A stretch of 64,000 bases of DNA from Cellulomonas xylanilytica. GTDB lineage: Bacteria > Actinomycetota > Actinomycetes > Actinomycetales > Cellulomonadaceae. Positions 7,982-15,890 of this stretch are shown here, in pieces (position 1 is the first letter of the stretch; each line of letters begins with the position of its first letter). The DNA lies in the NCBI RefSeq assembly GCF_007989805.1, contig NZ_BJUB01000009.1, positions 186,001-250,000 on the forward strand. Direction: 5' to 3'. The position numbers and the translations under genes were made by a program. Below the pieces are notes generated by a model that was not told the origin of the DNA, searched no databases, and was given only the letters and a program-made list of their open reading frames with translations.

Positions 7982-8608
7982 GTGCCGCTGACACCGAGCA
8001 CGCCCGACAGCGCGACCGTCCCCCTGCCGGACGGCACGTCGCTGCGGGCAGCCGGCGCGGTCTCCGGCACAGTGGACGGCATGGCCGACGACGCGGACGG
8101 CAGCACGCCTGAGGGGCCCGCCGGCGCCCTGCACGACGAGGCGTGGTTCGAGGCGCTCGTCCGGCAGCACGCCACCGCGGTGCACCGGTTCGTCGTCCGG
8201 CGCGCAGGTCGCGACGAGGCGGAGGACCTTGCGGCCGACGTGCTCACGGTCGCGTGGCGCCGTCGCGCGGACGTGCCGGACGGCGCCGAGCTGCCGTGGC
8301 TGTACCGGACCGCGGGATTCGTCGTCGCCAACCACCGTCGCAAGGGGCGCCCGGTGCCCGTCGGGGACGTGCCGGACGAGGCCGACTCGGACGACCCGGC
8401 GGTTCGTGCGATCCAGGAGGAGCGGGTGCGCGAGGTGCTCGGCGCCCTCAGTCCTCGCGACCGCGAGATCCTCCTGCTCAACGCGTGGGAGGGCCTGTCG
8501 GGCGACGCGCTCGCCCACGTGCTCGGCATCGGCCGCGGCGGCGCGGACGCAGCCCTGAGCCGCGCCCGGTCCCGCCTCCGCGAGGCCTGGGCCACCGCAG
8601 AGGCCTAA
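7982..8608 (+). CDS. ECF-type RNA polymerase sigma factor
   Basis: 208 residues. Region 2 (about residues 50-110) includes ALVRQHATAVHRFVVRRAG, DEAEDLAADVLTVAWRRR and LPWLYRTAGFVVANHRR. Region 4 (about 145-200) includes LGALSPRDREILLLNAWEGL and IGRGGADAALSRARSRLREA. Linker and size fit an ECF sigma factor. An N-terminal extension of about 45 residues before region 2 is unusual but modest. GTG 7982 is preceded by AGAGGAG; an ATG at 8081 is an alternative. Its likely membrane-bound partner is the next gene, but 427 bp of repeats separate them. Confidence 0.88.
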   Translation: MPLTPSTPDSATVPLPDGTSLRAAGAVSGTVDGMADDADGSTPEGPAGALHDEAWFEALVRQHATAVHRFVVRRAGRDEAEDLAADVLTVAWRRRADVPDGAELPWLYRTAGFVVANHRRKGRPVPVGDVPDEADSDDPAVRAIQEERVREVLGALSPRDREILLLNAWEGLSGDALAHVLGIGRGGADAALSRARSRLREAWATAEA

Positions 8609-8641
8609 CGGCCACCGCACCGGCCAGCCGCCCTCGCCCGC

Positions 8642-8929
8642 GAGAGCGGCACTTCACGACGAGGACGGCAGTTCAAACTGCCGCGCTCGTCGCGGACTGC
8701 CGCGTTCGTCGCGGACTGCCGCGTTCGTCGCGGACTGCCGCGTTCGTCGCGGACTGCCGCGCTCGTCGCAGACTGCCGCGCTCGTCGCAGTCTGCCGCGC
8801 TCGCCGCCGCTGTCCCTCTCGAGGCGTGACGCCTGCCGCGAGCGTCGACCGACCGTGAGGGCGGCACTTCGCGACGAGGACGGCAGTAAGGACTGCCGCG
8901 TTCGTCGCCGAGTGCCGCGTTCGTCGCGG
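8642..8929. repeat. Hairpin-headed 19-bp tandem repeat arrays (family 2)
   Basis: This fills most of the 427-bp gap (8609-9035) between the sigma factor and its probable partner. An interrupted hairpin at 8657-8692 (CGACGAG-CGGCAGTT / AACTGCCG-CTCGTCG) leads into seven tandem units of ACTGCCGCG[T/C]TCGTCGC[G/A]G from 8677 to 8809. After about 45 bp a second copy of the head occurs (8857-8887, nearly identical to 8642-8672), followed by two units at 8892-8910 and 8911-8929. Outside these arrays the gap shows only the AGGAGG site of the next gene. Confidence 0.85.
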
Positions 8930-9035
8930 ACGTTCGGCGTCGGTCGGTCAGCCGACGAGCTGGGCGGGTCGTGCAAGCAGCGGGTGTGTCGGGACACATG
9001 AGGGGTAGAGGCAACCCGAACCAGGAGGCAGAGCC

Positions 9036-10517
9036 GTGGACGACCGCACCGAGCACGAGAAGGCAGCCGGCAGCACGCCGGACGCCGCACCCGAGACCGA
9101 CGCACCCGAGACCGACGCACCCGAGATCGCCGCACCCGACGGTGTCGGCACCGGACCCGACGGTGCCGACGACGTGGCGTTCGCGCGGCTGCAGGCGGCG
9201 GACCCGGCGGCAGGTGCGGAGCCGAACGTGCCGGCGCTGTACGCGGCGGTGTCGGACCGGTCGGGAGTGGCCGTGACGGCACCGGGTGACGAGCTGGCAG
9301 CTCGCCGAGCCCGCCGGGCGCCGCGCTGGCTCCAGGTGGCGGCGGTGGTCGCGGGCGTGGCGGTGGTCGGTGGCGGCAGCTACGCGTTCGGGCTGAACAG
9401 CGCTCCGGAGACGGTGACGGCGGCTCCGCCGATCACGCTGGAGGGCGGGGGTGCGCGCGATGTGGCGGCGCCGGAGCAGGCTCCGCTGACCGACAGTGCG
9501 GTCGCGAGCATGGGCGGCGTCGCCGCGGACTCCAAGGCGATGTACCCGTGGTGGGGTGGGCGCACGGTGTTCACGGCGAGCGGGCTGTCGAGCGAGGGTG
9601 CGTCCGGCGAGGCCTGGGGGTTCGACGCGGAGGGCACGTTCTCCGAGGCGACGGTCGCGGCGGCGGCTGCGGCGCTCGGGGTGTCCGGGCAGCCGCGGCT
9701 CGAGTACGGCACGTGGTCGGTCGGCCCGAACGACGGCTCCGGTGCGTCGGTGTCACTGTCCGCGGACGGCATGGCGAGCCTGTCCTACTACGACCCGACG
9801 CGGGACCCGTGGAACTGCGTGCGGTCGGCGCCGGACTCCATCGAGCAGCCGGCGGACGGTGGCACCGAGGGCGACGTCGCGGTCCCCGAACCGGGAGTCG
9901 TCGAGGGCCCGGAGTGCACGACCTCGGAGAACGCGCCGACGGGTGACGCGGCGGTCGCACAGGCGAAGGACGTGCTGTCATCCGTCGGCGTCGACCCCGC
10001 GACCTACCAGTTCACGGCCTCGACGGATCCGAGCAGCGCCCAGGTCACCAACGTCTCGGCCAGCCAGGTGCTCGACGACCAGCAGACGGGCGTCACCGCG
10101 AACGTCACGCTGGTGGCCGACGGTGTCCAGTCGCTGTACGTGCCGCTGGCGCCGCTGGTCGAGCTGGGCACCTACGACACGGTCAGCCCCACGGAGGCCG
10201 TGGCCCGGCTCGGCGACCCGCGGTTCGGTGCGTCGGGCGGCGGCGGTGTGATGCCGCTGGCGGCCGAGGGCATGCGCGCCGAGGACCCGGTCACCGCGGA
10301 GCCGACGGTTCCCGCGACGCCGGCGGCGGGCAGCCCGCTGGCGTGGCCGGTGCAGGACGTCACGCTGGTCTCGGCCCGCCTCGGGGTCGCGCTGACCACG
10401 TTGCCGACGGGTGCGTCGGTGCTGGTGCCGACGTACGAGCTCGCCGACGCGGACGGCGTCACGTGGAGCGTGATCGCGGTGGTCGACGACCAGCTGGACT
10501 TCGCCCCGGTGCGCTGA
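9036..10517 (+). CDS. Single-pass membrane protein, probable ECF sigma-factor partner
   Basis: 493 residues. The cytosolic N-terminus (1-97) has acidic Asp/Pro/Glu/Thr repeats (APETDAPETDAPE) and the segment FARLQAADPAAGAEPNVPAL, which resembles a motif I recall from membrane proteins encoded next to actinobacterial ECF sigma genes. A transmembrane helix spans about 98-120. The remaining 370 residues are extracellular, with no recognised domain and only a few cysteines. GTG 9036 follows AGGAGG closely. By position and topology it may be an anti-sigma-like sensor for the upstream sigma factor, with the repeat block between them. No zinc-binding HxxxCxxC motif is seen. Confidence 0.6.
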   Translation: MDDRTEHEKAAGSTPDAAPETDAPETDAPEIAAPDGVGTGPDGADDVAFARLQAADPAAGAEPNVPALYAAVSDRSGVAVTAPGDELAARRARRAPRWLQVAAVVAGVAVVGGGSYAFGLNSAPETVTAAPPITLEGGGARDVAAPEQAPLTDSAVASMGGVAADSKAMYPWWGGRTVFTASGLSSEGASGEAWGFDAEGTFSEATVAAAAAALGVSGQPRLEYGTWSVGPNDGSGASVSLSADGMASLSYYDPTRDPWNCVRSAPDSIEQPADGGTEGDVAVPEPGVVEGPECTTSENAPTGDAAVAQAKDVLSSVGVDPATYQFTASTDPSSAQVTNVSASQVLDDQQTGVTANVTLVADGVQSLYVPLAPLVELGTYDTVSPTEAVARLGDPRFGASGGGGVMPLAAEGMRAEDPVTAEPTVPATPAAGSPLAWPVQDVTLVSARLGVALTTLPTGASVLVPTYELADADGVTWSVIAVVDDQLDFAPVR

Positions 10518-10535
10518 GCCCGGGACGAGCACGAG

Positions 10536-10568
10536 GGCCGGTCGACGTCGGAGGGACGTCGACCGGCC
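10536..10568 (+). terminator. Strong hairpin terminator after the sigma-partner gene
   Basis: A perfect 14-bp stem GGCCGGTCGACGTC / GACGTCGACCGGCC with a GGAGG loop begins 18 bp after the stop codon. No T-run follows, as is common in high-GC actinobacteria. Function is inferred from position. Confidence 0.75.
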
Positions 10569-10674
10569 TCGAGCACCCCATGGCCATCTCACCGGCGAGA
10601 ACACCCTGAGTCGTGTTCTGGAGACGCAATCCGCGACTCATGGCGTTCTCGATCGGCACCTCGGGTCGGTGGTT

Positions 10675-10770
10675 GCTGACAGACTCGCGCTCATGGTCGA
10701 ACGTGCAGACAAGCTGCTCCTGCTCGACACCTCGTCGCTGTACTTCCGTGCCGGAGCGTCTCGGTGCTGA
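10675..10770 (+). pseudogene. Truncated copy of the 5' end of the downstream exonuclease gene (copy 1)
   Basis: From 10675 the sequence matches the 5' end of the intact gene at 11159, including the upstream GCTGACAGACTC. ATG 10693 would encode MVERADKLLLLDTSSLYFRA and then diverges and stops at 10770, against MAERTEKLLLLDTASLYFRA in the intact gene. Both leader and first 20 codons are duplicated, so this is a broken duplicate. It lies in the 659-bp region 10518-11176, which also holds the terminator, a short unclassified frame and a second fragment. Confidence 0.75.
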
Positions 10771-11012
10771 TCCGGATGCGCCGCGTCGGTCAACGGCGCT
10801 CTTGGCCGTTCTTCCAGACTCGTCCGGCCTACGAGATCGTCATCGCAGAGGGAAGCCACGAGATCTTCAACGGCACGACGACGACGCCGTCACCGGTCCT
10901 CGTCTCTCGAGGGAAGGTCCACACGACCGACTCCTACGACTGGATCGCCGCTGCCGACCAGGCTGCCTCACAAGGCGAAGCCTGGGTCACCGATCCCTTC
11001 GGAGGACGTTGA
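10764..11012 (+). CDS. Unclassified 82-residue frame, possibly foreign
   Basis: GTG 10764 opens an 82-residue frame containing YEIVIAEGSHEIFN and ending WVTDPFGGR. It is not homologous to the exonuclease, although it sits between two fragments of that gene's 5' end. Its base composition is visibly less GC-rich and its third positions less GC-biased than in the neighbours. No clear ribosome-binding site is seen and no domain is recognised. It could be a small cargo gene, a remnant, or non-coding. Low confidence that it is translated. Confidence 0.25.
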   Translation: MLIRMRRVGQRRSWPFFQTRPAYEIVIAEGSHEIFNGTTTTPSPVLVSRGKVHTTDSYDWIAAADQAASQGEAWVTDPFGGR

Positions 11013-11013
11013 G

Positions 11014-11163
11014 GTGGCACAGAAGCTGATCCTGCTGGACACCGGCCCACCCCGATTCCTCATGCGAGAGCCCGCACACTCGACGGACGTTCGGGTCTGC
11101 CGGCCACCAAGCACGCGGGCAAGTCATGCCACGACGTCAGCGACCCGGCGGGTCCGGGGCTGA
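11014..11163 (+). pseudogene. Second decayed copy of the exonuclease 5' end (copy 2)
   Basis: Immediately after the preceding frame's stop, GTG 11014 encodes VAQKLILLDTGP, matching the KLLLLDTASL start of the intact exonuclease at 11177 before losing similarity. The frame continues without homology to a TGA at 11161-11163, within the intact gene's duplicated leader. Similarity is short, so this copy is less certain than copy 1. Confidence 0.45.
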
Positions 11164-11176
11164 CAGACTCTCGGCC

Positions 11177-12127
11177 ATGGCCGAACGCACCGAGAAGCTC
11201 CTGCTGCTAGACACCGCGTCGTTGTACTTCCGCGCGTACTTTGGGGTGCCCGAGTCGGTGAAGGCGCCGGACGGGACGCCGGTCAACGCGGTGCGGGGGC
11301 TGCTCGACATGATCGCCACGCTGGTCACGGCCCACCGGCCGACGCGGCTGGTGATGTGCTGGGACGACGACTGGCGCCCGCAGTTCCGGGTGGACGCGAT
11401 CCCGTCGTACAAGGCGCACCGCGTGGCGGCGGAGGTGCCCGGCACGACGGGCGCGGAGGAGGTCCCGGACACCCTGGCGCCGCAGGTGCCGATCATCGCG
11501 GAGGCGCTGGCGCTGCTCGGCATCGCGCGGGTCGGCGTGCCCGGCTACGAGGCGGACGACGTCATCGGCACGCTGGTCGCGCGCGAGGTGGCGAAGTCGG
11601 ACCCGGCCGTGGTCGAGGTGATCACGGGGGACCGGGACCTGTTCCAGCTGGTCGACGACACGGTCCCGGTGCGGGTGCTCTACACGGTCCGGGGCATCCG
11701 GGACCTGATGACGGTCGACCAGGCGGTGCTGAAGGAGAAGTACGGGGTGCCGTCGGGCCCGGCGTACGCGGACATGGCGGCGCTGCGCGGGGACCCGAGC
11801 GACGGGCTGCCCGGGGTGCCGGGGATCGGGGAGAAGACGGCCGCGCAGCTGATCCACCGCTACGGCTCGCTGGTCGGGATCCTGGCCGCGCGGGACGCCG
11901 GCGACGCGGGTCTGACGGCGACGCAGCGGAAGCGTCTGGTGGAGGCGGCGGACTACCTGCAGGTCGCTCCGGCGGTGGTCCGGGTGGCGCCCGACGCGCC
12001 GGTGGGCACGATCGACGACCGTCTGCCGACGGTCGTCGCGGACGCCGACGGGCTCGTCGCGCTGGCCGAGAAGTGGGGCCTGTCGTCGAGCGTCAAGCGC
12101 GTGGTGGACGCCCTCGCGCTCGGGTAG
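11177..12127 (+). CDS. Stand-alone 5'-3' exonuclease (DNA polymerase I N-domain homologue)
   Basis: 316 residues, matching the 5' nuclease domain of DNA polymerase I without the polymerase part. Acidic metal-binding motifs are visible in GYEADDVIGTLVA, VITGDRDLFQLV and LRGDPSDGLPGVPGIGEKTA, the last leading into the helix-hairpin-helix DNA-binding element. It should cleave 5' flaps and RNA primers during replication or repair. ATG 11177 is preferred over a longer frame because MAERTEKLLLLD starts the family fold and the same leader is duplicated upstream. Two truncated copies of its 5' end precede it. Confidence 0.88.
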   Translation: MAERTEKLLLLDTASLYFRAYFGVPESVKAPDGTPVNAVRGLLDMIATLVTAHRPTRLVMCWDDDWRPQFRVDAIPSYKAHRVAAEVPGTTGAEEVPDTLAPQVPIIAEALALLGIARVGVPGYEADDVIGTLVAREVAKSDPAVVEVITGDRDLFQLVDDTVPVRVLYTVRGIRDLMTVDQAVLKEKYGVPSGPAYADMAALRGDPSDGLPGVPGIGEKTAAQLIHRYGSLVGILAARDAGDAGLTATQRKRLVEAADYLQVAPAVVRVAPDAPVGTIDDRLPTVVADADGLVALAEKWGLSSSVKRVVDALALG

Positions 12128-12194
12128 GCCGCGGGTGAATGCCCAAAACCGGGCGTATCAGACATCGGGGCCTCTCCTCCTGGTCTGACGTGGT

Positions 12195-12206
12195 TACCGG
12201 CCGGTA
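12195..12206. promoter_or_regulatory. TACCGGCCGGTA palindrome upstream of doxX
   Basis: A perfect 12-bp palindrome 66 bp before the DoxX start in a 145-bp gap. A looser pair TCAGAC (12158-12163) and GTCTGA (12183-12188) sits next to it. It may be an operator for the DoxX gene; no regulator is known. Confidence 0.35.
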
Positions 12207-12272
12207 GCCGCGTCCAGCCGGGGACGACACCGGCACCGCACCCCGTCGGGTGCTGACCGGAAAGGCACCACC

Positions 12273-12815
12273 ATGGCCTCGGCCCCCACCCTGCGCACCC
12301 CCGCCCGGCACGCGCCCAGCCCTGACAACACGTTCGAGCCCGACGCCGCGCCCACCCGCTCGGTCGTCGACGCCGCGATGGCCGGGCTGGCGACGGTCCT
12401 CGCCCGCTACTCGATCACCGCCCTGCGGATCAGCCTCGGCCTGGTGTTCCTCGGGTTCGGCGTCCTCAAGTTCTTCCCGGGCATGAGCCCGGCGGCGGAG
12501 CTGGCCGAGCGGACCATCGGCACGCTGACGTTCGGGCTCGTCGGACCCACGGCCGCCCTGCTGCTGACGGCCGTCCTGGAGACGGTCATCGGGCTGACCC
12601 TGGTCACGGGCCTGTTCCTGCGGACGGGCCTGGTAGTCCTGGCCGGGGCGCTGGTCGGCATCATGTCGCCGGTCGTGCTGTTCTTCGGCGAGCTGTTCCC
12701 GGCCGGCGGGCCGACCCTGACGGGTCAGTACGTGCTCAAGGACGTCGTCCTCGCCTGCGCGGCCGCCGTCGTCGGTGCCGCTGCCCTCGGTGCGCGGCTG
12801 CGCCTGCCCGAGTGA
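12273..12815 (+). CDS. DoxX-family membrane protein
   Basis: 180 residues with a hydrophilic N-terminus of about 45 residues and four predicted membrane helices. It contains ALRISLGLVFLGFGVLKFFPG, the DoxX first-helix signature, and later LLTAVLETVIGLTLVTGLFL and YVLKDVVLACAAAVV. DoxX proteins are inner-membrane proteins linked to redox or quinone functions and sometimes to thiosulfate oxidation; the specific role here is unknown. It stands alone and converges on the next gene with only four bases between stops. Confidence 0.8.
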   Translation: MASAPTLRTPARHAPSPDNTFEPDAAPTRSVVDAAMAGLATVLARYSITALRISLGLVFLGFGVLKFFPGMSPAAELAERTIGTLTFGLVGPTAALLLTAVLETVIGLTLVTGLFLRTGLVVLAGALVGIMSPVVLFFGELFPAGGPTLTGQYVLKDVVLACAAAVVGAAALGARLRLPE

Positions 12816-12819
12816 CCCG

Positions 12820-13338
12820 TCAGTCGTTCACGAAGACGTCGGGGCCCGCCTCGCGCCAGCCGCTCGCGGCGGCCGGGGCGGGTCCCGACGACGCGACGAC
12901 GAGCAGGGTGTCGTCCACCGCGACCCGGGCCGTCGGCGTGGGCGGCGCACAGGTGAGTGCCGACAGCTCGCCGGGCTGCACCGTGACGACGCAGAGGGAG
13001 CCGGCGGAGCCGACGGCGGCGTAGTGCCGCCCGGTGGACGTCTCGGTGAGGAACCGGGTGGTCTGCCGGTCCACCCGCAGGTCGCCCAGCTCGTCCGACG
13101 TCAACCGGTCCTGCGACGTCTGCTGCGCGGCGAACTGGGGCAGCAGCATCGACGCGTCGACCGGGGTGTCGGCGAGCAGCGAGCCGCCGCGCGCGAACAC
13201 GAAGCCGGCGGCCACGAGCAACGCGGCCGCGACGAGGACGACCGGGGTCACCAGCGCCGGACGACGACGCGCGGTCCCCACGGAGCGGAAGTCGTGGAAC
13301 GTCTCCGAGAACAGGTCCGTGTCGTCGAACGTCGTCAT
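12820..13338 (-). CDS. Single-pass membrane protein, uncharacterised
   Basis: 172 residues. A cytosolic N-terminus of about 27 residues (MTTFDDTDLFSETFHDFRSV) is followed by one membrane helix (TPVVLVAAALLVAAGFVFA) and an extracellular domain of about 110 residues with two cysteines (SLCVVTVQPG and ALTCAPPTPT) likely to form a disulfide. No domain is recognised. ATG 13338 is chosen over a longer frame because the preceding residues read as basic, non-protein-like sequence. It is divergent from the RNase H gene. Confidence 0.6.
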   Translation of the reverse strand: MTTFDDTDLFSETFHDFRSVGTARRRPALVTPVVLVAAALLVAAGFVFARGGSLLADTPVDASMLLPQFAAQQTSQDRLTSDELGDLRVDRQTTRFLTETSTGRHYAAVGSAGSLCVVTVQPGELSALTCAPPTPTARVAVDDTLLVVASSGPAPAAASGWREAGPDVFVND

Positions 13339-13448
13339 GCGGACACATCGGTCGATCCCGCCGCAGACGTGAGCGGTCGTGTACCGAATGACCCCGTTCG
13401 GGCGAGTGGCACGGTCTCGCCGTCGGGGGCAGGGCAGAATCACGTCCC

Positions 13449-13931
13449 GTGATCACGGTCAGCACGGACGGCTCCTGCCTGCGCAACCCCGGCGGCGCCA
13501 TCGGGTGGGCCTGGGCCAACCACGACGGCTCCAGCGCGAGCGGCGGCCACCCGTCGGGCACCAACCAGGTCGCTGAGCTCATGGCGGTGCTGGAGGCGAT
13601 CTGCTCGCACCCCGGCGACCAGCCGCTGGTGATCCAGGCCGACTCGCAGTACGCGATCAAGTGCTCGTCGGAGTGGGTGGCCGGCTGGAAGCGCAAGGGC
13701 TGGCGGACGGCCGGCGGCGGTCCGGTGCAGAACCTCGCGCTGATCCAGTCCATCGAGGCCGCCATCGCGGACCGGCCGGGTCCGGTCTCGTTCGTCTGGG
13801 TGCGCGGCCACCGGGGCGACGAGTTCAACGAGCGTGCCGACGAGCTGGCGGGGATCGCCGCGCGTGGTGTCCGCGACGGCGTGCCGGTGCCGGCGGCCGT
13901 GGTGGCGCCCGAGCCGGACGTCCTCTTCTAG
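13449..13931 (+). CDS. Ribonuclease HI-like protein
   Basis: 160 residues with the RNase H fold. The active-site carboxylates appear in VSTDGSCLRNPGGAIGWAWA (Asp), NQVAELMAVLEAI (Glu), LVIQADSQYAIKC (Asp), and RGHRGDEFNERADELA (final Asp with the nearby His). It should cut the RNA strand of RNA-DNA hybrids. Start is GTG 13449; a CAGAAT -10-like box lies nine bases upstream. The C-terminal 25 residues after the fold are Ala/Val/Pro-rich. The divergent spacer to the neighbouring membrane-protein gene is 110 bp. Confidence 0.85.
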   Translation: MITVSTDGSCLRNPGGAIGWAWANHDGSSASGGHPSGTNQVAELMAVLEAICSHPGDQPLVIQADSQYAIKCSSEWVAGWKRKGWRTAGGGPVQNLALIQSIEAAIADRPGPVSFVWVRGHRGDEFNERADELAGIAARGVRDGVPVPAAVVAPEPDVLF

Positions 13932-13940
13932 GGCGACCCG

Positions 13941-14375
13941 GTGCCGTCGCAGCAGGACCGGGAGGCGCGGGTCGGGCGCGCGGTGACGTGGTCGATCCTG
14001 GCCGCGATGGCCGTCGCCGCGGTCGGGCAGCTTGAGGTCTGGCCGCTCACCGCGTTCCGGCTCTTCAGCGAGGTCAGGACCGCCGACCAGACGCGGCTCG
14101 AGCTCGTCGCCGAGCGCCTGGACGGTACGGAGGAGCCCCTGCTCGTCGCGGAGACCAACCCCGTCCTGGTGACCACCGACCGGCAGTACCCGGACCTGGT
14201 GCGGGCTGAAGAGGACGAGCGGCGCGGGATGGTCCTCGCCTGGCTCGACGTGTCCGGTGTGGACCCCGCGACGGTCGGATCGGTGCGGCTGGACCGGATC
14301 GACCGCGCGTACGACGAGGACACGCACCTGTGGACCGACCGTGGCCGGACGACCGTCGTGGACGTCGACCTGTGA
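13941..14375 (+). CDS. Uncharacterised membrane-anchored protein, partner of the next gene
   Basis: 144 residues with one N-terminal membrane helix (AVTWSILAAMAVAAVGQL) and a soluble domain of about 100 residues containing WPLTAFRLFSEVRTADQTRLEL. I do not recognise the domain. Its TGA overlaps the GTG of the HTTM-like gene (GTGA), so the two are translationally coupled and probably act together. It starts nine bases after the RNase H stop, so it may belong to the same transcript. Confidence 0.65.
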   Translation: MPSQQDREARVGRAVTWSILAAMAVAAVGQLEVWPLTAFRLFSEVRTADQTRLELVAERLDGTEEPLLVAETNPVLVTTDRQYPDLVRAEEDERRGMVLAWLDVSGVDPATVGSVRLDRIDRAYDEDTHLWTDRGRTTVVDVDL

Positions 14376-15271
14376 CGGGGCTCTGGCGGCGGATCGACCA
14401 GCGCCTGGTGGCGCCGGGTCCGGGGTTCCGGGTGGCGGAGGTGCAGATCCTCCTCGCGGCGGTCATCGCCCTGCGCCTGGCCACGCGCGACTGGACGCTG
14501 GTGGCGGAGCGTCCCGCCGCGCTGCGCGACGGTCTGACGGTGCTGAGCTGGTACACCGGCATCCCCGCGCCGTGGGCGCTCGTCGTCGCCCAGGTCGTCG
14601 GCCTCGGATGCGCCCTGCTGGTGCTGGCGCAGGTCCGGCCGCACCTGGCGTTCGTCGGGCTGTGGGTCGCCTACACCTCGCTGACCGCGCTGTGGGGGAG
14701 CTCCGGCAAGGTCATGCACAACGACGTGCTCACGGTGCTGGTGGCGGCCGTCTTCCTGTTCGCGTCCGGCCCACCGAGGTCCGGCTGGTCGGAGGTCCGC
14801 GTCCGGTACGGGTGGCCGCCGCGCGCGGCGCTCGCGGTCCTGGCCTTGGCGTACTTCGTGTCCGGCGCGCAGAAGCTGGTGCACAGCGGACCGGAGTGGG
14901 TGTTCGGCGACACCATGGTGTGGGTGCTGCGGCTCGGCCTGTCGGCACACCTGTCCGGCGGGGTCGAGCCGGTGGGCCAGGACCTGGCCCACGTGGTCGC
15001 GGAGCACGGGTGGATGGCCGTGTCGCTGGCGGGCGGGGCGCTGCTGCTCGAGCTGACCGCCCCGGTGTGGCTCGCGATCCGGCGCACCAGGATCCCGTTC
15101 GTGGCTGCCGTGACGCTGATGCACGGCAGCATCTGGCTGTTCATCGGCCTCGACTACTCGGCGTGGCCGCTCACGGTCGCCGCCGTCGCGGTGCCGATGG
15201 CGCTCGCACCGGACCGCGCGCTCTGGCGACGGCCCGCTGCCGTCAGTGCGGCTGGTGCGCCCCGGCGATGA
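14372..15271 (+). CDS. Polytopic membrane protein, HTTM/gamma-carboxylase-like
   Basis: 299 residues and about six to seven membrane helices. Segments such as LTALWGSSGKVMHNDVLTVL and LALAYFVSGAQKLVHSGPEW resemble the HTTM (vitamin K-dependent gamma-carboxylase-like) membrane family, in which a second component is often fused or adjacent. GTG 14372 overlaps the upstream TGA. The catalytic role is unknown; HTTM proteins in bacteria are mostly uncharacterised. The 3' end overlaps the convergent DUF3806-like gene by 29 bp, tail to tail. Confidence 0.6.
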   Translation: MTGLWRRIDQRLVAPGPGFRVAEVQILLAAVIALRLATRDWTLVAERPAALRDGLTVLSWYTGIPAPWALVVAQVVGLGCALLVLAQVRPHLAFVGLWVAYTSLTALWGSSGKVMHNDVLTVLVAAVFLFASGPPRSGWSEVRVRYGWPPRAALAVLALAYFVSGAQKLVHSGPEWVFGDTMVWVLRLGLSAHLSGGVEPVGQDLAHVVAEHGWMAVSLAGGALLLELTAPVWLAIRRTRIPFVAAVTLMHGSIWLFIGLDYSAWPLTVAAVAVPMALAPDRALWRRPAAVSAAGAPRR

Positions 15272-15755
15272 TCTCGAGGGCGCCGGTCGACGCCTCGTCG
15301 ACGTACTGCGCGACCCAGCCGACGGGCGCCTCGCCCCACGCCTGTGCGACGGCGGCGACCGGGAACACGACCAGGTCGACCTGCGGGTGCGTCAGCACCA
15401 GCTCGGCGGAGCCGTCGCCCGGGGCCGAGCCCCACAGGAGCGCGGGCACGCGCTGGGCGACGAGGTCACCGAGCGACACGCCGAACGCGTGCACCAGCGA
15501 CTCCGGGTCCGTGCGGTCCTGCACCTCGGACTGCAGCCAGATCGCCTGCACGCGGTCGAACAGGTCACCGAGCGTCTGCGTGTCGACCGTGCCCGCGCAC
15601 AGACCGGAGATGATCTCCCGGTGCTGGGCGGCCCACACCAGCTCGGCGGCGTTCAGCGGCTCGACCTGCACGGAGCGGCTCTCGTCGGCGGGCGCGTGGG
15701 GGTGCGGTACGACCTGTCCGTCGGACGGCCTCGCTGCGCGTCTGAACAATCCCAT
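15243..15755 (-). CDS. DUF3806-like protein
   Basis: 170 residues, no signal peptide or membrane helix. The region EPLNAAELVWAAQHREIISG followed by FGVSLGDLVAQRVPALLW, then HPQVDLVVFPVAAVAQAW, fits the DUF3806 family of small soluble proteins of unknown function. ATG 15755 is preceded by GAGAGGAC. It lies downstream of the subtilase gene but a terminator hairpin separates them. It overlaps the convergent HTTM-like gene by 29 bp. Confidence 0.65.
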   Translation of the reverse strand: MGLFRRAARPSDGQVVPHPHAPADESRSVQVEPLNAAELVWAAQHREIISGLCAGTVDTQTLGDLFDRVQAIWLQSEVQDRTDPESLVHAFGVSLGDLVAQRVPALLWGSAPGDGSAELVLTHPQVDLVVFPVAAVAQAWGEAPVGWVAQYVDEASTGALEIIAGAHQPH

Positions 15756-15838
15756 GTCCTCTCTATCGACGCCGGATGCTCGGCGCTTGAACACGATCTG
15801 CCGGGTCGCTCGGTCGGCGGGGTCCCCAGGACCGACGA

Positions 15839-15870
15839 GGGCCGCGCCGACCCGGAGGTCGACGCGGCCC
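15839..15870 (-). terminator. Hairpin terminator after the subtilase gene
   Basis: A stem GGGCCGCG-CGACC / GGTCG-CGCGGCCC with a single mismatch and a four-base loop (CGGA) lies 20 bp beyond the subtilase stop. No T-run. Position supports termination of the 4.1-kb minus-strand gene. Confidence 0.7.
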
Positions 15871-15890
15871 GTGTCAGGTGAGCCGGAGGC

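Noticed and set aside
5287-8608. A partner-switching module linking the RsbW-like ATPase to the sigma factor at 7982
   Set aside because: The sigma factor is of the ECF type, which is normally controlled by membrane anti-sigma proteins, and no STAS anti-anti-sigma gene is present. Closeness alone is not enough.
8605-9282. An Arg-rich repetitive protein on the minus strand across the 19-bp repeats
   Set aside because: The repetition comes from the DNA repeats. The unit length of 19 bp is not a multiple of three, so reading frames shift between units, and there is no ribosome-binding site.
15243-15271. The 29-bp overlap of the convergent HTTM-like and DUF3806-like genes as a sign of a frameshift
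   Set aside because: Both frames are intact to plausible ends, and tail-to-tail overlaps of this size are common in compact genomes.
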